A stretch of 64,000 nucleotides of DNA from Clostridium_AD sp036569345 (GTDB taxonomy: Bacteria > Bacillota > Clostridia > Clostridiales > Clostridiaceae), in the NCBI RefSeq assembly GCF_036569345.1, contig NZ_DATCQT010000029.1, positions 57,940 through 121,939 on the forward strand. The letters run 5' to 3'. Of this stretch, positions 45,189 through 52,255 are shown one piece after another (the stretch's first letter is position 1; every line of letters begins with the position of its first letter). The notes under the pieces are model-generated. The model made no database searches. It had not been told where the DNA came from and saw nothing but the letters and a program-made list of their open reading frames with translations. Position numbers and translations under genes: made by a program.

Positions 45189-46220
45189 ATGTATAGTTTT
45201 AAAAATGATTATAGTGAAGGAGCCCACTTAAGCATATTAAAAGCTTTAATGGAATCAAATATGGAGCAAACAGATGGGTACGGAGAAGATAAGTATTCAC
45301 TTGGGGCTATTAAATTGTTAAAGGGTAAATTAAAATCGAATGATGTTGACATTCATATGCTTTGTGGTGGAACTCAAACAAATCTAACTGTTATTTCTGC
45401 TTTTTTAAGATCTCATGAAGCTGTCATTTCAGCAAATACTGGGCATGTATTAGTTCATGAAACTGGTGCAATAGAGGCAACTGGCCACAAAGTTATTAGC
45501 ATAGAGGTAGAGGACGGAAAACTTAATCCAAGTCATGTTAAAATAGCAATAGATATGCATACAGATGAACATATGGTAAAACCTAAGATGGTTTATATAT
45601 CAAATCCAACAGAAATCGGTACTATATATAAGAAACAAGAATTAAAAGATTTAAATGATTTTTGTAAAAAAAACAATATAATTTTATATATGGATGGGGC
45701 AAGACTCGGATCTGCTTTATGCTCAAAAGAGAATGATATAAAAATTTCAGATTTGCCAAATCTTACTGATGCTTTTTACATAGGTGGAACAAAAAACGGT
45801 GCATTAATGGGAGAAGCTCTTGTTATTTGCAATGATTCACTTAAGGAAGATTTCAGGTATCACATTAAACAAAAGGGAGGACTACTTGCAAAGGGAAGGT
45901 TAATTGGTATACAGTTTTTAGAGTTATTTAAAGATGATATCTATTTTGAACTTGCAAAACATGCGAACGGTATGGCAGAGATATTAAAAATAGGAATTAG
46001 TAATTGCGGATATAACTTTTTAATAGATTCGCCAACAAATCAAATATTTCCAATATTACCTAATAAAATAATAAAGAAGCTAGAAGAAAAGTATTCATTT
46101 TTTATATGGCAAAAAGTCGATAATGATAACTCGGCTATTCGACTAGTTACATCATGGGCTACAAAGGAAGAGGCTGTTAAGTCATTTATTGAGGATTTAA
46201 AGTTAATAAAAAGGATATAA
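45189..46220 (+). CDS. ltaE: Low-specificity L-threonine aldolase
   Basis: 343 residues, PLP fold type I beta-eliminating lyase family. N-terminal FKNDYSEGAHLSILKAL with DGYGED, MDGARLGSAL (PLP-Asp region), and the PLP lysine in YIGGTKNGALMGEAL. Cleaves threonine to glycine and acetaldehyde. Follows the ABC-class ATPase by 35 bases with GAAGGCGAGG upstream, so probably cotranscribed. A terminator follows. Confidence 0.9.
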   Translation: MYSFKNDYSEGAHLSILKALMESNMEQTDGYGEDKYSLGAIKLLKGKLKSNDVDIHMLCGGTQTNLTVISAFLRSHEAVISANTGHVLVHETGAIEATGHKVISIEVEDGKLNPSHVKIAIDMHTDEHMVKPKMVYISNPTEIGTIYKKQELKDLNDFCKKNNIILYMDGARLGSALCSKENDIKISDLPNLTDAFYIGGTKNGALMGEALVICNDSLKEDFRYHIKQKGGLLAKGRLIGIQFLELFKDDIYFELAKHANGMAEILKIGISNCGYNFLIDSPTNQIFPILPNKIIKKLEEKYSFFIWQKVDNDNSAIRLVTSWATKEEAVKSFIEDLKLIKRI

Positions 46221-46285
46221 CGATAAAAATTGCATTATACTTATGACGGAATGAGTAATTAGATATAATTATTAGTTTTAGAAAT

Positions 46286-46334
46286 AAAAGAGAATTCATA
46301 AAGCAGAAGGCTGCTCCTTGAACTCTCTTTTATT
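46286..46334 (+). terminator. Terminator after ltaE
   Basis: 13-bp stem with one mismatch (46286-46298 with 46319-46331) and an inner AGCAG/CTGCT hairpin, then TTTATTT. Confidence 0.8.
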
Positions 46335-46396
46335 TAACTTTAATCTTTTTTTAGCAAAATATAGCTTATTACAATCATTTGATTTATAACAGTCGT

Positions 46397-46433
46397 ATTG
46401 CATTAAACAATGCAATCTTTATTTCATTGCATT
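46397..46433 (+). promoter_or_regulatory. Triple ATTGCATT element overlapping the pyc promoter
   Basis: ATTGCATT (46397-46404), its inverse AATGCAAT (46409-46416) and ATTGCATT again (46426-46433). Hairpins 1-2 and 2-3 are mutually exclusive. The third copy overlaps the -35 hexamer. Could be operator half-sites. Confidence 0.5.
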
Positions 46434-46455
46434 TTTGCGTAAAATCCTGTATTCT
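46427..46455 (+). promoter_or_regulatory. Likely pyc promoter
   Basis: TTGCAT (46427-46432), a 17-base spacer and TATTCT (46450-46455). The leader contains short AATGAATAATG repeats (46456-46492) with no clear role. Confidence 0.55.
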
Positions 46456-46520
46456 AATGAATAATGATTAATAAATAATGAATAATGAAATAGATTATAG
46501 ATTAAGAGGGGGTAACAAAA

Positions 46521-49500
46521 GTGAGGAAATTTAAAAGAGTATTAGTAGCCAACAGAGGTGAAATTGCAATCAGGGTTTTTAGAGCTTGTAATGAACTTGG
46601 GATTCGTACAGTAGCAATTTATTCAAATGAGGATAAATACTCATTGTTTAAAACTAAGGCAGATGAGGCTTATATGATTGGTAAAAACAGGGGTCCTGTT
46701 GATGCATATTTAAACATTGAAGAAATAATAAGCCTTGCAATTAAAAAGGGAGTAGATGCAATTCATCCAGGGTACGGATTTTTGTCAGAGAATCCTGAAT
46801 TTGCGAAAAAATGCACCGAAGCAGGTATCGAATTTATAGGACCAACAGCGGATATGATGGATAGTCTTGGTGACAAAATTAAGTCTAAAATTGTTGCAAA
46901 TGCTGTAGGTGTTCCAACTATACCTGGAGATAAGAAAGTAGTTGAAACGATAGACGAGGCAAAGAAACTAGCAGAAAAATGTGGATATCCGGTTATGATA
47001 AAGGCAGTTGCTGGTGGTGGTGGACGTGGGATGAGAATTGTACGAAGCGAAGACGAGTTGTCCTCATCTTATAAAAGTGCTAAAAGTGAAGCAAAAAAAG
47101 CTTTTGGTATTGACCATCTTTATGTAGAAAAGTATCTTGAAAAATCTAAACACATAGAAGTGCAGGTTCTTGGGGATAAGTTTGGAAATGTTGTTCATTT
47201 GCATGAGAGAGATTGCTCAATTCAAAGAAGGCATCAAAAGGTTGTAGAATATACTCCTGCATTTTCAATATCACAGGAAAAAAGAAATGAAATTTGTAAT
47301 GACGCACTAAAGATAGCTAAATCAGTAAATTATAGAAGTGCCGGAACTTTGGAGTTTTTAGTAGATACTAAGGGAAATCATTATTTTATAGAAATGAATC
47401 CTAGAATTCAAGTTGAACATACTGTTACAGAAATGGTAACGGGTATTGATATAGTTCAAAGTCAAATACTAATAGCTGAAGATTATGCTTTAAATTCACC
47501 TCAAATAGGAATTAACTCACAAGAAGATGTTAAGGTTAATGGATATTCTATCCAGTGTAGGATAACAACAGAAGATCCTTCTAATAATTTTGCACCAGAT
47601 ACTGGGAAAATAGAAGAATATAGAACTGGCTCAGGTTTTGGAATAAGGCTAGATGGAGGAAATGGGTTTGCTGGAGCTGTAATCAGCCCTTACTATGATA
47701 GTTTGCTCGTAAAAAATATATCATGGTCTAGAACCTTTAAAGATGCTATAAAGAAGTCAATAAGAGCTATAGAAGAAACTAGAATTACAGGAGTTAAGAC
47801 TAATATAGGTTTTCTAATTAATGTATTGAATCATCCTACTTTTTTGAAGGGTGAATGCAATACAGATTTTATTGAAGAAAACCCAGAATTAATATCAATT
47901 GCACCTCATGCAGATGAAGAAGATAGAGTGCTTAGATTTATTGGCGAAAAAATGGTAAATGAAGTAAGTGGCATTAAAAGGCTTTATGATGTGCCAGTAG
48001 TTCCTAAAATTATATTGCCAGAAAGATTAGGTGGGACAAAACAAATTTTAGATAATCAAGGTACGTTAGGCCTTTTAAAATGGATTAAGAGTCAAAATAA
48101 ATTACTTCTTACAGATACTACAATGAGAGATGCACATCAGTCTTTAATGGCAACTAGGATGAGAACTAAGGATATGTTAAAGATAGCAAGTGCTACCGCT
48201 GTCTATGGAGCAGATTTGTTTTCTCTTGAGATGTGGGGAGGAGCAACTTTTGATGTAGCATATCGCTATTTGAATGAATCTCCATGGGAAAGATTAACAG
48301 AACTTAGAAAGAAAGTTCCAAATGTTCTTTTTCAGATGCTTATACGTGGGGCAAATGCAGTAGGTTATAAAAATTATCCGGATAATGTAATTCGCGAATT
48401 TATTAAAGAATCAGCAGCTACAGGCATTGATGTTTTTAGAATTTTTGATTCTCTTAACTGGCTAAAAGGAATGGAAATTTCAATCGAAGAAGTTATTAAA
48501 AGTGGCAAGGTTGCAGAGGCTTGTATTTGTTACACAGGTGATATCTTAAATGATAAAAAAGATAAATATAATTTAGATTATTACATTAAGCTTGCAAAGG
48601 AAATAGAAAAAACTGGAGCCCATATTTTGGGAATAAAAGATATGTCTGCATTGCTTAAACCTCATGCTGCATTTAAGCTAATTAATGCTTTAAAGCAGGA
48701 AGTAGGAATGCCTATTCATCTTCATACTCATGATACTACAGGAAATGGAGTTGCTACGGTTTTGATGGCAGCGCAAGCTGGTGTTGACATTGTAGATACA
48801 GCCTTTAACAGTATGTCAGGACTTACAAGTCAACCAGCTTTAAACTCAGTTGTTGCAGCACTTAAGAATACTGACAGAGATACAGGTATAGATTTAAAAG
48901 GGATACAGGGTATTTCAGATTATTGGGATGCTGTAAGACCAGTTTATGATGGATTTAAATCAGATTTGAAATCTGGATCTGCTGAAATTTATAGATATGA
49001 AATTCCAGGAGGTCAGTACTCTAACCTTAAACCCCAGGTAGAAAGTTTTGGTCTTGGACATAAATTTAATGAAATTAAAGAAATGTATAAAGATGTAAAT
49101 GACATGGTAGGGGATATTGTAAAGGTAACACCATCATCTAAGATGGTTGGAGATTTTGCAATATTTATGGTTCAAAATGATCTTACACCAGAAAATATAT
49201 ATGAAAAAGCAACTAAGATGTCTTTCCCAGATTCTGTTGTATCATATTTTAAAGGAATGATGGGTCAACCAATGGGAGGATTCCCAGAAAAACTTCAGAA
49301 ATTAGTTTTAAAGGGTGAAAAGCCAATTACTTGCAGACCGGGTGAATTACTTCCTGATGAAGATTTTGATAAGATAGAAAACCACTTAATAGAGAAATTT
49401 AATATTACTCCAGATAAAAAAGATATACTAAGCTATTCATTATACCCTGAGGTATTTGATGCATATATAAAATATACTAAGGAGTTTGGAGATTTAAGTA

Positions 49501-49949
49501 GAATAGGTAGTGATGTTTATTTCCACGGGCTTAATGAGGGTGAAACCTGTGAAGCCGAAGTTGCTGATGGAAAAACTTATATGATAAAGTTGCTTCACAT
49601 TAGCAGATTGAATTTAGAGGGAAATAAAGTTCTTGTTTTCGAGGTTGATGGAAATAGAAGAGAAATAAAGATAAAAGATAGAAATAACAAAGCTGTTCGG
49701 GATTTTGCGGCAACCGATATGGCGGATCCAGAAAATCCATCAGAGATTGGATCACCAATACCTGGAACCGTTTTAGCCATTCTTGTAGCAGAAGGAGACA
49801 CAGTAACTGAGAATCAACCATTAATGACAGTTGAAGCTATGAAGATGGAAACTAGGGTTATAGCTTCAAAAGCAGGCAAAGTTGAGTCAATTAATGTTAA
49901 AGAAGGTCAACAGGTAAAGGCTGGAGAGTTATTAATAAATTTAAAATAG
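46521..49949 (+). CDS. pyc: Pyruvate carboxylase
   Basis: 1142 residues, single-chain bacterial form. Biotin carboxylase (about 1-450: GGGGRGMR glycine loop, EMNPRIQVEHTVTE), carboxyltransferase (about 525-800: DTTMRDAHQSLMATR, LHTHDTTG metal site), tetramerisation region, and biotinyl domain with biotin Lys1108 in EAMKMETRV. Converts pyruvate and bicarbonate to oxaloacetate, supplying carbon for aspartate and glutamate synthesis. GTG start with GAGGGGG upstream. Confidence 0.96.
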   Translation: MRKFKRVLVANRGEIAIRVFRACNELGIRTVAIYSNEDKYSLFKTKADEAYMIGKNRGPVDAYLNIEEIISLAIKKGVDAIHPGYGFLSENPEFAKKCTEAGIEFIGPTADMMDSLGDKIKSKIVANAVGVPTIPGDKKVVETIDEAKKLAEKCGYPVMIKAVAGGGGRGMRIVRSEDELSSSYKSAKSEAKKAFGIDHLYVEKYLEKSKHIEVQVLGDKFGNVVHLHERDCSIQRRHQKVVEYTPAFSISQEKRNEICNDALKIAKSVNYRSAGTLEFLVDTKGNHYFIEMNPRIQVEHTVTEMVTGIDIVQSQILIAEDYALNSPQIGINSQEDVKVNGYSIQCRITTEDPSNNFAPDTGKIEEYRTGSGFGIRLDGGNGFAGAVISPYYDSLLVKNISWSRTFKDAIKKSIRAIEETRITGVKTNIGFLINVLNHPTFLKGECNTDFIEENPELISIAPHADEEDRVLRFIGEKMVNEVSGIKRLYDVPVVPKIILPERLGGTKQILDNQGTLGLLKWIKSQNKLLLTDTTMRDAHQSLMATRMRTKDMLKIASATAVYGADLFSLEMWGGATFDVAYRYLNESPWERLTELRKKVPNVLFQMLIRGANAVGYKNYPDNVIREFIKESAATGIDVFRIFDSLNWLKGMEISIEEVIKSGKVAEACICYTGDILNDKKDKYNLDYYIKLAKEIEKTGAHILGIKDMSALLKPHAAFKLINALKQEVGMPIHLHTHDTTGNGVATVLMAAQAGVDIVDTAFNSMSGLTSQPALNSVVAALKNTDRDTGIDLKGIQGISDYWDAVRPVYDGFKSDLKSGSAEIYRYEIPGGQYSNLKPQVESFGLGHKFNEIKEMYKDVNDMVGDIVKVTPSSKMVGDFAIFMVQNDLTPENIYEKATKMSFPDSVVSYFKGMMGQPMGGFPEKLQKLVLKGEKPITCRPGELLPDEDFDKIENHLIEKFNITPDKKDILSYSLYPEVFDAYIKYTKEFGDLSRIGSDVYFHGLNEGETCEAEVADGKTYMIKLLHISRLNLEGNKVLVFEVDGNRREIKIKDRNNKAVRDFAATDMADPENPSEIGSPIPGTVLAILVAEGDTVTENQPLMTVEAMKMETRVIASKAGKVESINVKEGQQVKAGELLINLK

Positions 49950-49960
49950 AAATAATGATA

Positions 49961-49992
49961 AAAACCCTAAAGATTTAAACTTTAGGGTTTTT
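49961..49992. terminator. Bidirectional terminator after pyc
   Basis: 12-bp stem (49961-49972 with 49980-49991) flanked by A and T runs. The stop codon of the convergent microprotein gene lies inside it. Confidence 0.85.
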
Positions 49993-50121
49993 ACCATTAT
50001 TAGTTTTTGGCTTACTAGAGTTTAATCCACAGCAACCTAATTTCTTATCGCCAAAACTTTCTTTATTGGCTTTTTCCATATTTTTTATAAAATTATTGTA
50101 CCATTTTTTTATCATATTCAT
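49975..50121 (-). CDS. Small Cys-Cys protein, LDCC-motif family-like
   Basis: 48 residues, starting MNMIKKWYNNFIKN, then EKANKESFGDKKLGCCGLN. The N-terminal EKANKESFG followed by L-x-C-C-x-LN resembles the small LDCC-motif putative metal-binding proteins of Firmicutes, here with LGCC and Gly after the cysteines. ATG 50121 with GGAGGG six bases upstream. Role unknown; the adjacent cysteines suggest metal binding. Ends inside the pyc terminator. Confidence 0.75.
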   Translation of the reverse strand: MNMIKKWYNNFIKNMEKANKESFGDKKLGCCGLNSSKPKTNNGKNPKV

Positions 50122-50260
50122 TTATATCCCTCCATTTAATCTATCTTAATTTAATAAAAATATTTATTTTGCATATTATTAGTTTAACATAATAATATGA
50201 AGATAATATGATTGATACTTTTAAAGTTAAAGAAAAACATATCATATCATTATTAATACG

Positions 50261-50297
50261 AAAAGGCATCTACTTTTATTAAAGTAGGTGCCTTTTA
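50261..50297 (-). terminator. Terminator of the HD-domain gene
   Basis: 16-bp stem with one G-U pair (50261-50276 with 50281-50296). Its right arm overlaps the HD gene stop codon. Confidence 0.82.
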
Positions 50298-50882
50298 AGA
50301 GCATTCCATATATATTGGTATATTATATATTTTTGAAAATAAGGAGGATTTCTGTTTGCATCTTTTTATTATTATGTTAGAAGACTCCCCCTTAATTAGA
50401 ATGTTTAAAATACCGTTTTCCATTTCAACTTTTTCTAGTGAAACTTGGAGATTGTGTTTATGATCTAGGGCATCAGCAATTCTAAGAATAGATGTTAATT
50501 TTAGTAGGGTGACTCTTTCCTTAGCTGAGTATAAATCTAAAGAATCATCAATAGATTTTCCATGTCCACTGGCAATGAATGCTAAACTGTCTCTAAGATT
50601 AGCTGGTATATTGTATAAAAGTGGTTCCTTTAGAATAATGTATTTTGTATGCTGATGATGTTTTTTTTTGTTAATAAAATAACCTATATCATGGAGAAGT
50701 GCACTGTAATGAAGGAGATTTCTTTCTTCAGATTTAACATCACAGAAAGTATTTAGTGAATCAAATAAACGAAGGGCGCAACTTGAGACTTTTTTTCCAT
50801 GGGTTGCTATCTCAGAGACAGTATACTTATCTAATACTTTAAAAAGTTCTCTTTCACTTAAATAGTTTACAATATTAAGCAT
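50295..50882 (-). CDS. Stand-alone HD-domain protein (Ppx/GppA C-terminal type)
   Basis: 195 residues. HD metal site with His29 (ATHGK), His64-Asp65 in SALLHDIGY, then KHHQHTKYIIL and ASGHGKS. The order and spacing follow the C-terminal HD-like domain of exopolyphosphatase/GppA without the actin-like catalytic domain. Likely a phosphohydrolase or a polyphosphate/nucleotide sensor (inference). Divergent from the P-type ATPase cluster and separated from it by a palindrome at 50904-50923. Confidence 0.8.
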   Translation of the reverse strand: MLNIVNYLSERELFKVLDKYTVSEIATHGKKVSSCALRLFDSLNTFCDVKSEERNLLHYSALLHDIGYFINKKKHHQHTKYIILKEPLLYNIPANLRDSLAFIASGHGKSIDDSLDLYSAKERVTLLKLTSILRIADALDHKHNLQVSLEKVEMENGILNILIKGESSNIIIKRCKQKSSLFSKIYNIPIYMECS

Positions 50883-50903
50883 GCTATTCTCCTTTCAAGA
50901 TTA

Positions 50904-50923
50904 GGTATCTTGGCCTTGATACC
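50904..50923. promoter_or_regulatory. Operator-like palindrome GGTATC-N8-GATACC
   Basis: GGTATCTTGGCCTTGATACC has 6-bp arms and a GGCC centre. It overlaps the -35 box of the plus-strand promoter and lies next to the HD gene start, so one regulator could serve both directions. Confidence 0.5.
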
Positions 50924-50944
50924 ACAAACTATATAAAGTATATG
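50916..50944 (+). promoter_or_regulatory. Likely promoter of the P-type ATPase cluster
   Basis: TTGATA (50916-50921), a 17-base spacer and TATATG (50939-50944). The ~130-nt leader includes an imperfect repeat GCAATATTATATCGC at 50989-51003. Confidence 0.5.
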
Positions 50945-51082
50945 TATTAAGAATAAATAACATGCTTACAGATTATTAATTATTGAGAGCAATATTATAT
51001 CGCTTTTATTTTTTTTGTCAAGAATAAATCTAGCATAAATGGTAAACAATATAATTTTAGATGTAAATAAGAAGGAGTGATT

Positions 51083-51517
51083 ATGATGGAAACAACTATA
51101 AATAATGACAAGAATCAACTTCAACAGGAAATTGACGATTTAAGACAAAAATATGACACACTTCTTAAGGATGTAAAGGGGCTTGAGGATAGTAAAAACA
51201 GTATGAATGATATTGTTGAAAATTCATATGAGGTGGTACAGAGTGTTAGCAAAAATGTGGAGAATATTATGAATGAATTAAACAACTTTAAAAAAGATTA
51301 TGAAAATAATTCATTTAGTAATATGTTCAATGAAAATAAAATGGAATTTTCATTGAAAAAAATTCTTATTAATCCTTTGAGAAAAATAGCTATTGGAACT
51401 ATACAATCTGTCTTTTTAATGATGGATAAAACAGTAGAAGGAATGTCAAATGTAAAAGAAGGCTTTGAAGATATAGTGGCGGAAGCTCAATATGAAAATA
51501 AAAAGAAACATATTTAG
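51083..51517 (+). CDS. Coiled-coil protein with amphipathic C-terminal region, unknown
   Basis: About 144 residues. No family recognised. Residues 5-75 form a strong coiled coil (QQEIDDLRQKYDTLLKDVKG onward); residues 95-125 (KILINPLRKIAIGTIQSVFLMM) could be a membrane-surface helix. First gene of the cluster. ATG 51083 or 51086 follows AAGGAG. It may scaffold or tether a membrane structure (inference). Confidence 0.7.
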   Translation: MMETTINNDKNQLQQEIDDLRQKYDTLLKDVKGLEDSKNSMNDIVENSYEVVQSVSKNVENIMNELNNFKKDYENNSFSNMFNENKMEFSLKKILINPLRKIAIGTIQSVFLMMDKTVEGMSNVKEGFEDIVAEAQYENKKKHI

Positions 51518-51550
51518 ATTTTTTAAGTAAGTTATATGAGGGAGAGCAAA

Positions 51551-51802
51551 ATGAATTCATTAGATATAAACACAACTTCAAACTCTCTAAATAATATTGA
51601 AGAAGAGTTATCAAAGGTATTAATTTGGTCTTTGAATGAAATGAAAAATAGTCCATCAAAGGAAAAAGAAATAATATCTCTTTGGACAAAACACGTATTC
51701 CATATAGGTGATTTGTTATTTTTGGAATGTGAGCGAACGGGAAATAAACATGTTTATAAAAAATTAATTAAAAGTATGATTTTCAAAAAAAATAAATTTT
51801 AG
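51551..51802 (+). CDS. Small hypothetical protein, unknown
   Basis: 83 residues from ATG 51551, with GAGGGAGAG upstream; the frame is open five codons earlier. Predicted helical and soluble (SLNNIEEELSKVLIWSLNEM, LWTKHVFHIGDLLFLECERT), basic C-terminus. I do not recognise it. Followed by its own terminator. Confidence 0.65.
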   Translation: MNSLDINTTSNSLNNIEEELSKVLIWSLNEMKNSPSKEKEIISLWTKHVFHIGDLLFLECERTGNKHVYKKLIKSMIFKKNKF

Positions 51803-51808
51803 TGTCCC

Positions 51809-51829
51809 TTTGCGGGGGCAAATTTTTTT
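51809..51829 (+). terminator. Terminator-like hairpin inside the cluster
   Basis: TTTGC-GGGG-GCAAA followed by seven T residues. It may separate the first two genes from the rest or give partial readthrough. Confidence 0.65.
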
Positions 51830-51856
51830 GTGCTTTGTATGAATTTAATGTTTAAC

Positions 51857-51883
51857 AACTAAATTAAAGGGAATAATTTAGTT
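51857..51883 (+). repeat. Perfect 10-bp inverted repeat before the membrane protein gene
   Basis: AACTAAATTA (51857-51866) and TAATTTAGTT (51874-51883) enclose AAGGGAA. It may be an operator or an RNA hairpin. Confidence 0.5.
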
Positions 51884-51912
51884 ATTAAAATTCATTAATG
51901 GAGGTAACCTTT

Positions 51913-52215
51913 ATGAAAAAAAGTGATTTGTTAATTGGTTTGGGTATGGGCATAATTGGGTGCAAATATTATAACTCATTTAAAAATAAATTTAAACCAG
52001 GAATAGTAAAAGTTGTAGAAAGTACAATATCATTAGGTGAAAACACAAAAGACTTTTTTAAGGAAGCAACAGAAACAGCGCTAAAACTTAATAAGGAAAG
52101 TTATAGAAAGATTAATGAAGATAGTACTAAAGAAAAAGAAGCTAATACAAGTGAAAATATAGATAATTTGAAAAAGCAGCTTGCAGAAATAAAAAAGCAG
52201 CTTTCAATACTATAG
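51913..52215 (+). CDS. Small membrane-anchored protein (DUF5132/YtxH-like)
   Basis: 100 residues from ATG 51913 with GGAGGT 7 bases upstream. One hydrophobic segment at 5-17 (DLLIGLGMGIIGCKYY), then an amphipathic helix (KVVESTISLGENTKDFFKEATETALKL) and a lysine-rich coiled tail. Such small proteins commonly precede HMA-type P-type ATPase genes; family assignment is tentative. Directly upstream of the ATPase gene (40 bases). Confidence 0.7.
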   Translation: MKKSDLLIGLGMGIIGCKYYNSFKNKFKPGIVKVVESTISLGENTKDFFKEATETALKLNKESYRKINEDSTKEKEANTSENIDNLKKQLAEIKKQLSIL

Positions 52216-52255
52216 TTTTATTTTAGCTTTTATTGAAAGGTGGAATCAGTAAATA

